From Anaerolineaceae bacterium (GTDB lineage Bacteria > Chloroflexota > Anaerolineae > Anaerolineales > Anaerolineaceae), in the NCBI GenBank assembly GCA_019429225.1, contig JAHYJK010000007.1, positions 1-53,820 of the forward strand: 53,820 nucleotides of DNA. Reading direction: 5' to 3'. The position numbers were made by a program, and so were the translations under genes. This document shows, piece by piece, positions 17,195 to 25,539 of the stretch (positions are counted from its first letter, which is position 1; each line of letters starts with the position of its first letter). The notes under the pieces were generated by a model. It saw only the letters and a list, made by a program, of their open reading frames with translations, ran no database searches and had not been told where the DNA came from.

Positions 17195-17908
17195 ATGGAA
17201 GAAAAAGAAGTTGTCGTTGAAGCTTTCACCGAGCTTGCCCCACGCTACGAAAGTGTAGTCAATAACGAATTAAATAAATTCTGGGGGTGGAGTTACCAGG
17301 GCTTTATTAATTTTCTCATTGAGAATACACCTATTAACGATGGTGAATTGTTGTTAGATATTGCAACAGGAACAGGTGTGATTCCGCGAGCCGTATTGCA
17401 AGCCAATGCCCATTCAAAAATCGTTGGGATCGATATCACGCCTGCAATGTTAAGACATGGCAAACAAAAGCTGGGAGAGGATATCTTCGGTAAAAAGGTC
17501 TTTCTGACAACTGGTGATGCCATGTGGATGCCTTTTGCGCCAGCTTCATTTAATCTCATAATGTGCGGCTTAGCGACTCATCACATGCAGGTAGATCAAT
17601 TAACTGCAGAAATTTTCCGGATTCTTAAAGACAATGGGCGTTTTTCATTGGCTGATGTCGGGGGATCGAAACTATGGAAAAACCCGTTGATCAATTTCTT
17701 TATAAAAATCTTGGCGTATTTTTATTTTTTGATTACTGAAAATAAAGATAGAGCCTGGGCAGAAGCTTCTGCTGTCTCAAGCGTCTACACAGTCGAGGAT
17801 TGGCATCAAATTTTATCCAATGCTGGTTTTAATGAGATAAAAATAACCTTAATCAAATCAAGGAAATTTTGGGTCCCAGACCCGTTGTTAATTCAGGCAT
17901 GTAAATAA
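17195..17908 (+). CDS. SAM-dependent methyltransferase (UbiE/COQ5-like)
   Basis: 237 residues with the class I methyltransferase core: motif I 'LLDIATGTGVIPRAV' (about 52-66), an acidic residue ending strand 2 in 'VGIDITPAML', motif II 'FNLIMCGLATHHM' and motif III 'LKDNGRFSLADVG'. A UbiE-like layout, with a hydrophobic helix near 165-180 that may touch the membrane. The substrate is unknown. It precedes a GH3-family gene by 22 bp and is probably cotranscribed, suggesting a small-molecule modification pathway. Confidence 0.85.
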   Translation: MEEKEVVVEAFTELAPRYESVVNNELNKFWGWSYQGFINFLIENTPINDGELLLDIATGTGVIPRAVLQANAHSKIVGIDITPAMLRHGKQKLGEDIFGKKVFLTTGDAMWMPFAPASFNLIMCGLATHHMQVDQLTAEIFRILKDNGRFSLADVGGSKLWKNPLINFFIKILAYFYFLITENKDRAWAEASAVSSVYTVEDWHQILSNAGFNEIKITLIKSRKFWVPDPLLIQACK

Positions 17909-17930
17909 CATAGATACGCAAGGAGAAAAG

Positions 17931-19520
17931 ATGACGACCGTTAAAGAGCTCATGAAGCAAGGCAAAAAAGCAGAAATATGGACCAAACTCTGTGGACATC
18001 TGGATTTAAACATGGATGAATACATGGAAATACAGGAGCGATTGTTGTTTGAGCAAATTGAATACCTCAAACACAGTGAAATTGGAAAAGCATTATTGGG
18101 GGAAAAAATTCCAACCACCATTGAAGAATTCTGCAACCTGGTGCCGCTCACCACATATAAGGATTATGATCCATTCCTAAAAGATCAAAAATCAGATGTT
18201 TTACCGTTTGAACCTTTCGGTTGGGTACGTACATCTGGTCGTTCAGGTGAATACCCCTGGAAATGGGCTCCTTACACAAAGCAAATGTATGATCAATTGG
18301 GAAATGGTTCATTAAGTGCCATTCTGATGTCATCTGCCACGCGCAAAGGAGAGGTTAATATTGATCCTCACAATGTTTTATTGCTCGGTACCGCACCCCG
18401 CCCTTATGTGTCCGGTTATTTGAGTCTTTCTGTAGAAGAACAATCCGGTTTCCGTTTTGTTCCCCCACTTGCTGAAGGTGAAACCATGGATTTTGGAGAA
18501 AGAATAAGTGCTGGGTTTAAACAGGGAATGATCACTGGATTGGATTACTTCTATGGTCTCGCCAGTATTTTGGCTAAAATTGGTGAAAGGTTTGAGTCTG
18601 GTGGTGGGACTGGAAAACTTTCCGCGGCGATGCTAAAACCGAGTGTCTTAATCCGTTTGGTCAAAGGCTATCTAAATGCCAAGTTAGGGAAACGCAACTT
18701 ATTACCCAAAGATATCTGGAATATGAAAGGCGTACTTACGGGAGGAACAGACACCGAAATATTTCGCAAGAAAATTGAATATTATTGGGGAAAACAACCA
18801 TTAGAAGGATATGCCTGTACGGAAGGTGGTATTTTTGGCTTCCAGTCCTGGAGTTATAAAGGCATGACGCTGGTCCCGGATAGTAATTTCTATGAATTCA
18901 TTCCGTATGATGAACACATCAACAGCAGAATTGCTAAAAATTACACGCCAAAGACTTTGCTTTTCCGTGACCTGGAACCTGGTATTTATGAAATGGTCTT
19001 CACCAATCTTCTCGGTGGAGTTTTTACCCGCTATCGTATCGGTGATTTGATTGAAGTAATCTCATTGCGAGATGATGAAGTGGGTGTCAACCTTCCACAA
19101 ATTCGGTTTTATTCTCGTTCTGACGATATCATCGATTTGGGTGGAATGGTCAGATTAACGGAGAAATCCATCTGGTTTGTAATTGAAGCTGCGAAGTTCA
19201 GGTATGTAGATTGGATCGCCAGAAAGGAAGAAAAAGAAGGGAAACCGATCCTGCATCTCTATCTTGAATTGGCAGATGGCGAAATGACCCCATTGGATAA
19301 AATTGAAGAAGCTTTGCGGGTTAATTTTAGAGCGATGAACAATGAATTCGGCGATTTCGAAAAAATGCTCGGAAAGGAAAATTTTGTTGTTACCCGCCTT
19401 AATAATGGTTCTTTCGCTAAGTATATGGAGGAACAAAGAGCCGCTGGAGCAGATCTTGCACACTTAAAACCAACGCATATGCAGGCACCAGAGAAAGTAA
19501 TCAAGCGCTTATTATCTTAG
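17931..19520 (+). CDS. GH3-family acyl-adenylate/amide-forming enzyme
   Basis: 529 residues, matching the GH3 (auxin-responsive) family in length and order: nucleotide-binding 'VRTSGRSGEYPWKWAPYT' (about 97-115), 'LLLGTAPRPYVSGY', 'YACTEGGIFGFQ' (about 300) for the adenylate, and a C-terminal domain with 'FTRYRIGDLIEVI' and 'QIRFYSRSDDIIDLGG'. GH3 enzymes activate a carboxylate with ATP and join it to an amino acid or other nucleophile. Bacterial members are mostly uncharacterised. AGGAGA lies 6 nt upstream. Cotranscribed with the methyltransferase and perhaps the HD-GYP gene 19 bp downstream. Confidence 0.85.
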   Translation: MTTVKELMKQGKKAEIWTKLCGHLDLNMDEYMEIQERLLFEQIEYLKHSEIGKALLGEKIPTTIEEFCNLVPLTTYKDYDPFLKDQKSDVLPFEPFGWVRTSGRSGEYPWKWAPYTKQMYDQLGNGSLSAILMSSATRKGEVNIDPHNVLLLGTAPRPYVSGYLSLSVEEQSGFRFVPPLAEGETMDFGERISAGFKQGMITGLDYFYGLASILAKIGERFESGGGTGKLSAAMLKPSVLIRLVKGYLNAKLGKRNLLPKDIWNMKGVLTGGTDTEIFRKKIEYYWGKQPLEGYACTEGGIFGFQSWSYKGMTLVPDSNFYEFIPYDEHINSRIAKNYTPKTLLFRDLEPGIYEMVFTNLLGGVFTRYRIGDLIEVISLRDDEVGVNLPQIRFYSRSDDIIDLGGMVRLTEKSIWFVIEAAKFRYVDWIARKEEKEGKPILHLYLELADGEMTPLDKIEEALRVNFRAMNNEFGDFEKMLGKENFVVTRLNNGSFAKYMEEQRAAGADLAHLKPTHMQAPEKVIKRLLS

Positions 19521-19539
19521 GGGAAGTGGTTATGAAACA

Positions 19540-22005
19540 ATGAATTTTAATTTCAGCTCACTGATTCCATTGATAGCCCTCTTTTTGTATGGAGTGCTTT
19601 ATCTGGCTACAACATTTTCCAAAGCATCGACACAGATCCATGAACGGAACGCATTCAAAGGCTATCTGACCATGATGATGTTATGGTCATTGTCTGCCTT
19701 TTTATTATTGGCTGCTATTGATAATCACCCTACATTCTGGTTTCGGTTAATGGCTTTTGGCGCAGTGGGATCAGCGGTAACATTGGTTCGTTTCGTCCGC
19801 ACGGTTACGGCTAAGCACTGGGCATTGATTAATTGGGTCTACATTTATGGGGTTGTCAGTTTCATTTTGATGATGTTCACCCCTTTGGCTGTGGAATTTG
19901 CTGTCATGGATAACATGGAAGTCCTTTATGAGTTTGGATCTCTCATATTTGTGATTGCTGCTCCAGGATATTTCTTAAATCTATTCAGTCTCTTTGTGCT
20001 GATCAGACGGTTTCAAGAAACCGATGATGTAATCATTCGTAACCGCTTAAGATATTTAATATTGGGATTTGCAGTGATATTATTAATTTCACTGGTGAAC
20101 TTCACCCCCTTGGGAAAATATCCCATTGATATTGCTGGAAATTCCATCACGGCTATTTTAATTTCCTATGCCATCCTACGACATCAATTGCTAGACATTA
20201 AGGTGATTGTTCGAAAAAGTGTATTGTATTCAGTGCCAACCATCATCATAGGTACTATATACTTTTTAATCCTATCTCTGGCTTTCAATCTGATCTCCAC
20301 TTATTCAGAAATTGAGATTTTTGGGCTGTCGCTTTTTGTGGCAATCCTGACTGCCCTGGTGGCACAACCATTTCGGGATAAAGCCCAATCGATCATTGAT
20401 CGACTTTTCTTCCGGGAAAAGTATGATTCAAGTTTAATGCTGCAACGTCTCAGTAGTCGAACGGCGCTGGTTCTCGATCTTGAACAGGTCACCAATATGA
20501 TCCTGAAGGATCTTACTGAAACCCTGCATATTAAAAACGCAGCTTTCTTCCTTAAAAGAGGAAAAGGGGCTGGATATTATCTTTCTGCCCAAATTGGGCT
20601 TGAACCTTTTATCAAAATCCGTATGAGTGATAATCATCCAATTGTTTTATGGTTATCCAGCCATAAGGATGTATTGCGGAAAAATGAATTGGATTTGCAA
20701 CCTTATTTCAAATCCCTCTGGCGCAAAGAGCGCGATGATCTTGAAAAACTCAACGGTGAGCTCTTTATCCCCTTATTGGTCAAAACGGAACTGGTAGGTA
20801 TTTTTGTGATCGGTCCAAAAAGATCTGAGCAAGGTTATTCCGAGGATGATCAGCTTACCTTAACCACCCTCGCCAACCAGACGGCTGTTGCTATTGAAAA
20901 TGCGCGTTTATATAAAATTGAGCAGGATCGCCGGGCAGAATTAACGATGTTATTTAACATGTCCCGACAATTAGTTGCAACGGATGATGTGGATAAAGTC
21001 CTGAATACCATCACACAATACGCTACCATCAGCACCAATGTCACCTATACAAGAATTCTAATCCCTGATTCTTCAGAATCCTTTATATGTCGGGCAGCAC
21101 ATTCAGTTCGAGATATTGATGCCAGCCTGGGAATTGGTAAAGTTGAGCCCGAGATTGTACTTGATATTTACAGAGATGTTCAATTATCTGGGAAATTTAG
21201 AATCCTGGAAAAAAATGATTCTCCTTCATCAGAAGAATTGAATCAGGCTTTATTCCTGAGTCTGGCTACCAGTGTCTGTATCTACCCATTAAAAGTAGTC
21301 GATGAATTTATGGGATTGTTAATCTTCGGGGAGGAACGTCGTACTCAACGCGAACCTTTTGATGCTAACAAAATGCAATTAATTAGTTTGATTGCTGATC
21401 AGGCAGGAAGTGCTTTGCGTCGATCTAATTTACATGAACAGTTGGAAGAAAGTCTCTTCGAAACTGTTATTGCCCTCGCAAATGCAGTTGAAGCACGTGA
21501 TACTTACACGGAGGATCATAGTGCACGCATGGAGGTATTGGTAGTAGAAGTCTGCAAACAATTAGATTTCCCGGAAGAAGAAATACAGAACATGCGGCTG
21601 GCAGCTCGCATGCATGATATTGGTAAAATCGGTGTACCTGATCATATTCTTCGTAAACCCAGTAGCCTTACAGAAGAAGAATGGGTAGAAATGAGAAAAC
21701 ACCCAGAAATCGGGGCAAAAATTCTCGCACCCATTACAAAAATGGCTCCAGTCAGCCCAATCATTCGCGCACATCATGAAAAATTCAACGGTACGGGTTA
21801 CCCGAATGGTTTGGAGAAAGGTCAGATTCCTTTAGGAGCACGAATTCTCGCGGTTGTAGATGCATATGTGGCTATGACTGATGACAGACTTTACCGTAAA
21901 AGCCTGGGACACGTAAAAGCCCTGGAAGAATTAATCAAAAATAAAGGCAGCCAATTCGATCCGGAAATCGTAGATATCTTCCTTAAGGTGATTGATAAAA
22001 ATTAA
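19540..22005 (+). CDS. Membrane 7TM-GAF-HD-GYP protein (cyclic-di-GMP phosphodiesterase type)
   Basis: 821 residues. About seven N-terminal helices (1-260) like the histidine-kinase 7TM sensor, then two GAF-type domains (about 300-450 and 470-620), then an HD-GYP domain (about 630-820) with the HD pair in 'AARMHDIGKIGVPDHIL' and the GYP motif in 'HHEKFNGTGYPNGL'. It should hydrolyse cyclic-di-GMP in response to membrane and cytoplasmic signals. The gene start is odd: a tiny frame (ATG 19532, M-K-Q-stop) carries the best-placed ribosome site (AGGGGAAGTGG), and its TGA overlaps this ATG (ATGA), so coupling is possible. Confidence 0.92.
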   Translation: MNFNFSSLIPLIALFLYGVLYLATTFSKASTQIHERNAFKGYLTMMMLWSLSAFLLLAAIDNHPTFWFRLMAFGAVGSAVTLVRFVRTVTAKHWALINWVYIYGVVSFILMMFTPLAVEFAVMDNMEVLYEFGSLIFVIAAPGYFLNLFSLFVLIRRFQETDDVIIRNRLRYLILGFAVILLISLVNFTPLGKYPIDIAGNSITAILISYAILRHQLLDIKVIVRKSVLYSVPTIIIGTIYFLILSLAFNLISTYSEIEIFGLSLFVAILTALVAQPFRDKAQSIIDRLFFREKYDSSLMLQRLSSRTALVLDLEQVTNMILKDLTETLHIKNAAFFLKRGKGAGYYLSAQIGLEPFIKIRMSDNHPIVLWLSSHKDVLRKNELDLQPYFKSLWRKERDDLEKLNGELFIPLLVKTELVGIFVIGPKRSEQGYSEDDQLTLTTLANQTAVAIENARLYKIEQDRRAELTMLFNMSRQLVATDDVDKVLNTITQYATISTNVTYTRILIPDSSESFICRAAHSVRDIDASLGIGKVEPEIVLDIYRDVQLSGKFRILEKNDSPSSEELNQALFLSLATSVCIYPLKVVDEFMGLLIFGEERRTQREPFDANKMQLISLIADQAGSALRRSNLHEQLEESLFETVIALANAVEARDTYTEDHSARMEVLVVEVCKQLDFPEEEIQNMRLAARMHDIGKIGVPDHILRKPSSLTEEEWVEMRKHPEIGAKILAPITKMAPVSPIIRAHHEKFNGTGYPNGLEKGQIPLGARILAVVDAYVAMTDDRLYRKSLGHVKALEELIKNKGSQFDPEIVDIFLKVIDKN

Positions 22006-22122
22006 TCCAAAAAATATTGGGGATTATTCGATAAATTTAAACATTTCTCCATCTCTTTGTTTATCCTTCAGAAAAAAATAAAAAAAAGAAGCGGTTTTTT
22101 TAAAAATTTATGTTTCTTTTTT

Positions 22123-22147
22123 CACAATATTGTGCAATATATCACAA
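22123..22147. promoter_or_regulatory. Rex/CRP-like palindromes upstream of hydrogenase promoter
   Basis: TTGTGCAATATATCACAA (22130-22147) is an 18-bp inverted repeat, differing at two positions from the Rex operator form TTGTGAAATATTTCACAA and at one core position from the CRP form TGTGA-N6-TCACA. It overlaps a second perfect palindrome, CACAATATTGTG (22123-22134), giving three alternating half-sites. Centre about 78 bp upstream of the predicted transcription start. The rest of the 22006-22122 spacer is A/T-rich with nothing I recognise. Confidence 0.65.
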
Positions 22148-22168
22148 ATTAGGTAAATTCGGTATTAA

Positions 22169-22188
22169 TTGTCAAAATTTATTGACAA
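22169..22188. promoter_or_regulatory. Inverted repeat overlapping the -35 of the hydrogenase promoter
   Basis: TTGTCAA-N6-TTGACAA, perfect 7-bp arms; the right arm contains the whole -35 hexamer. A protein bound here would block RNA polymerase. Confidence 0.5.
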
Positions 22189-22210
22189 GAAATTTTTTTT
22201 TTGATATTAT
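22182..22210 (+). promoter_or_regulatory. Consensus sigma-70 promoter of the hydrogenase operon
   Basis: TTGACA (22182-22187), 17-bp spacer, TATTAT (22205-22210). Predicted start near 22217 gives a leader of about 130 nt before ATG 22347; a small repeat AGTAT-N4-ATACT (22220-22233) lies just after the start. Confidence 0.85.
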
Positions 22211-22346
22211 CATACACATAGTATATCCATACTGTTTTGTTCCCAAATTTTAATATTTCCCCATTAAAGTCTCATCGCTGTAAAAATCCTTTTGATTAGC
22301 AAAAGTATATTTGCATTTAATTTCACCCAAAAAGAGAGGATCAATT

Positions 22347-23489
22347 ATGCTGCGTTTAGGAGAGAGTGTTCAGGAATTTTTAGCAAGGGAAGGAATGTCC
22401 CGGCGTGATTTCTTGAAGTTTTGCAGTGTGATGGCAGGTGCCCTGGCGCTGCCCCACAAGGAAGCTTTTGCAATTGCAAAAGCATTGGAATCACCAAAAC
22501 GTCTTCCCGTCGTATGGCTTGAGCTGCAGGATTGTGCAGGTTGTAGCGAAGCCTTCTTACGGTCATCCAGCCCGACTGCCGCTGAGTTGGTATTGGATGT
22601 CCTGTCCGTGGATTACCATGAAACCATCATGGCTCCTTCAGGCTTTCAGGCAGAGAAATCAAAAGAGGACGCCATCGCTGCCGGAGGTTATGTGTTGGTG
22701 GTAGAAGGCTCTATTTCAACAGCAGGAGTCGGTGAATACTGTTGTGTTGCCGGCAAATCGTCCCGTTACATTCTGGAAGAAGCAGCCAAAAACGCGGTTG
22801 CCGTGATTGCCGTCGGGAATTGTGCTACCTTCGGCGGCGTACCGGCTGCCAATCCCAATCCAACAGGCGCTGTAGGTGTCTGGAATATCATCAAAGATAA
22901 GCCAGTGGTCAATATCCCGGGTTGTCCTATGAATCCTGCAAACCTGACCGCCACAGTCGTCCACTTCCTCACCTATGGAAGCTTACCCGCTATGGATCAA
23001 CTTAATCGCCCATTATTTGCCTTTGGTCGCAGAATTCATGATAATTGCGAACGACGTGGCCACTTTGATGCTGGCGAATTCGTGATGGAATGGGGCGATG
23101 ATGGCCATCGCGCTGGTTGGTGTCTGTATAAAATGGGATGTAAAGGACCTACCTCATATCATAACTGCCCAACCATCCGATTTAATGATGGGGTCAACTG
23201 GCCTATTGGTGCAGGCCATCCATGCATTGGCTGTTCTGAACCAGGTTTCTGGGACTGGGAAGTATACAAACCAGTTACCCTCAATGCGATCACACCTCCT
23301 ACCACTTATCCATCTGTGGAAAAACCTGTCCGGGAAATATCCCCTGCCAGTATTGCTATAAGCGGTACGGCTGTTGGTGCCATCGCTGGTGCTGCCGGCG
23401 CTTTTGCTTATTCATCCCTCACCCAACGTTCAAAACATACAAAACCCGTTGTTGAGGAAATTGAATCAGAAGAATCCGCAGAGCATTAA
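22347..23489 (+). CDS. hybO: [NiFe] hydrogenase small subunit, Tat-exported
   Basis: 380 residues from ATG 22347 (AGAGGA 6 nt upstream). Tat signal with twin arginine in SRRDFLKF (about 18-25). The small-subunit core begins with 'VWLELQDCAGCSEAFLRS' (proximal cluster CxxC), continues with 'GNCATFGG' and 'NIPGCPMNP', and the C-terminal cluster cysteines lie in 'HDNCERRGHF', 'WCLYKMGCKGPTSYHNCP' and 'HPCIGCSEPGFWD'. A C-terminal transmembrane helix (about 335-360) anchors it to the membrane. It passes electrons from the nickel site to the HybA/HybB modules encoded next. Order small-HybA-HybB-large-protease matches E. coli hybOABCD, so the symbol is by analogy. Confidence 0.93.
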   Translation: MLRLGESVQEFLAREGMSRRDFLKFCSVMAGALALPHKEAFAIAKALESPKRLPVVWLELQDCAGCSEAFLRSSSPTAAELVLDVLSVDYHETIMAPSGFQAEKSKEDAIAAGGYVLVVEGSISTAGVGEYCCVAGKSSRYILEEAAKNAVAVIAVGNCATFGGVPAANPNPTGAVGVWNIIKDKPVVNIPGCPMNPANLTATVVHFLTYGSLPAMDQLNRPLFAFGRRIHDNCERRGHFDAGEFVMEWGDDGHRAGWCLYKMGCKGPTSYHNCPTIRFNDGVNWPIGAGHPCIGCSEPGFWDWEVYKPVTLNAITPPTTYPSVEKPVREISPASIAISGTAVGAIAGAAGAFAYSSLTQRSKHTKPVVEEIESEESAEH

Positions 23490-23503
23490 AGGGAGAGTCA
23501 CTT

Positions 23504-24364
23504 ATGGAAGTAAATCGAAGAGATTTTCTTAAAATCGCAGGTGCAGGGATTGGTACCCTCGTTCTCCCCTCGCTTGATGTAAAAGCAGCAGCCATACCGG
23601 GCAATCTTGAGAATGCACACGCAATGTTATATGATGCGACTCTGTGCGTTGGCTGCCGTGCCTGTCAGGTTGCTTGTAAGAAACGAGCTGGACTACCTTA
23701 TGTCATGGATGAAAATCAGATGTACGAAATGCCCACTGATTTGAATGGTGACACCTGGACTTTAATTAAACTTTACCAGGATACCGAAACATATTCCTAT
23801 GTGAAGAAACAATGCATGCATTGTGTTGAGCCAGCCTGTGCATCCGTATGCCCGGTGGCAGCGCTGGAAAAAACATCGGAAGGCCCGGTTGTATATCACA
23901 GCTATAAATGTATTGGATGCCGCTATTGCATGACAGCCTGCCCGTTTGATGTACCGAAATATGAATGGGATGAAGTAAATCCAATCATTCAAAAATGTGA
24001 TTTCTGTGCCGATCTACAGGCTGCTGGACAACAACCAGCCTGTAGTGCTGCCTGCCCCACCGGTGCATTAATCTCTGGTACGCGTGCTGAAATGCTCGCA
24101 ATTGCGCATCAACGTCTGGCTGATCATCCCGAACAATACTATAACCATGTTTATGGGGAGCACGAAGTCGGTGGTACTTCCATGTTGTATATTGCCGGTG
24201 TTTCATATGAAAAACTCGGTTATCCAACCTTGAAAGATCAACCCATCCCTGATATTACCTGGCCGTACATGAAAGCAGTCCCATTTGTCTTTTTTGGTAT
24301 GGCTGGGGCAATGTCCGCTATTTACTATTGGACTCACCGTAACAAAGAAGAAGAGGAGGGGTAA
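23504..24364 (+). CDS. hybA: HybA-like 4x[4Fe-4S] ferredoxin subunit
   Basis: 286 residues. Tat signal NRRDFLKIAG at the N-terminus. Four cysteine groups typical of DmsB/HybA electron-transfer subunits: 'CVGCRACQVACKK' (about 47-59), 'CMHCVEPACASVCP', 'CIGCRYCMTACPF' and 'CDFCADLQAAGQQPACSAACP'. A C-terminal transmembrane helix (about 258-276) as in HybA. It carries electrons from the small subunit to the NrfD-like quinone-reactive subunit. It starts 14 bp after the small-subunit gene, and the next gene starts 1 bp after its stop. Confidence 0.93.
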   Translation: MEVNRRDFLKIAGAGIGTLVLPSLDVKAAAIPGNLENAHAMLYDATLCVGCRACQVACKKRAGLPYVMDENQMYEMPTDLNGDTWTLIKLYQDTETYSYVKKQCMHCVEPACASVCPVAALEKTSEGPVVYHSYKCIGCRYCMTACPFDVPKYEWDEVNPIIQKCDFCADLQAAGQQPACSAACPTGALISGTRAEMLAIAHQRLADHPEQYYNHVYGEHEVGGTSMLYIAGVSYEKLGYPTLKDQPIPDITWPYMKAVPFVFFGMAGAMSAIYYWTHRNKEEEEG

Positions 24365-24365
24365 T

Positions 24366-25526
24366 ATGGCTACCGGGGTTAATAATATTCGCTTGAGAAA
24401 ATATCCTGTTGGCGCAGGAATGATCATCGTCTGGATCGCAGGTGCCATCGGATTAAGCGTGGCAGTCTATCGCTGGATCGTTGGGTTGAGAATCACCAAC
24501 ATGAGTGATAATCGGCCCTGGGGTATCTGGATCAGTTTTGATATGATGAGTGGGATTGGCCTGGCAGCTGGGGCATTCAGCATAGCTGCTATTGTTTATA
24601 TCTTCAACATAAAAAAACTATATCCGATCGTGCGTCCAACCATACTGACTGGCTTTATCAGTTATATTCTGGCTGCCCTCACTTTGCTGGCCGACCTGGG
24701 TTTACCACAAAACATCTGGCATTTGATTATCTATTGGAACATACACTCCCCTCTCTTTGAAATCGGTTGGTGTGTGATGGCATATACCACAGTATTATTG
24801 CTGGAATTCAGCCCGGTTGTTTTGGAAGCATTGGGATGGAAAGCGCCGCTCAAACTAATTCGCAGCATCACCATACCCCTGGTCATTTTGGGTATTTCAC
24901 TTTCCACGATGCACCAATCCACGTTGGGCACCATGTTGTTAGCCATGCCCTACCGGATTCATCCATTCTGGTATTCTCCATTGATGCCAGTATATTTTTT
25001 CATGACTGCTATCGCTGCAGGCATGGCAATGACCGTTTTTGAAAGTTACCATTCTGCCCGAACATATCAGCAGAAATTCAAGATTGGAATTGCATCCAGA
25101 ATCACCAGTTGGATCCCATACGTTTTGGGTCTTTACCTGGTCATCAAAGTAGTGGATGTCATTGTCTCTGGCACATATATCTACCTTATCCAAGATCCCT
25201 GGCCAACCTTCATGTTCCTGATCGAGATTATGGGAGGTGCATTAATTCCGGCCTTGATGTTTGCTGATAAACGGGTTCGGAGTAATCTTAGTGGTCTGGT
25301 TTGGGCTTCATTCCTCGTCATGGGTGGTCTGATCCTGAACCGCTTTAACTCCACTCTGGTTTTTATGAATGGAGATTTCTATTTTCCCAGTGCCGCTGAG
25401 ATCGCGGTCTCTATCGGCCTGACCTGTCTGGGTATCATCTTGTTTGATGCAGCTATCCGCTTCTTACCGATGTACCCAAACCCACGTGAAAAACAAGCAA
25501 TTAAATCTTTAGAGAACGCCGTATAA
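24366..25526 (+). CDS. hybB: HybB/NrfD-like integral membrane subunit
   Basis: 386 residues from ATG 24366 (GGAGGGG 5 nt upstream, inside the end of hybA). About ten transmembrane helices with the NrfD/PsrC layout, including 'RPWGIWISFDMMSGIGLAAG' near 47 and 'STMHQSTLGTMLLA' near 180. This subunit exchanges electrons with menaquinone and, in Hyd-2-type enzymes, couples this to proton movement. It is the membrane partner of HybA. Confidence 0.93.
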   Translation: MATGVNNIRLRKYPVGAGMIIVWIAGAIGLSVAVYRWIVGLRITNMSDNRPWGIWISFDMMSGIGLAAGAFSIAAIVYIFNIKKLYPIVRPTILTGFISYILAALTLLADLGLPQNIWHLIIYWNIHSPLFEIGWCVMAYTTVLLLEFSPVVLEALGWKAPLKLIRSITIPLVILGISLSTMHQSTLGTMLLAMPYRIHPFWYSPLMPVYFFMTAIAAGMAMTVFESYHSARTYQQKFKIGIASRITSWIPYVLGLYLVIKVVDVIVSGTYIYLIQDPWPTFMFLIEIMGGALIPALMFADKRVRSNLSGLVWASFLVMGGLILNRFNSTLVFMNGDFYFPSAAEIAVSIGLTCLGIILFDAAIRFLPMYPNPREKQAIKSLENAV

Positions 25527-25539
25527 AAAAGGAGTCTAA

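Noticed and set aside
22003-22110. A/T runs after the HD-GYP gene as an intrinsic terminator
   Set aside because: Only weak A-T pairing around GAAGCGG; not a convincing GC-containing stem.
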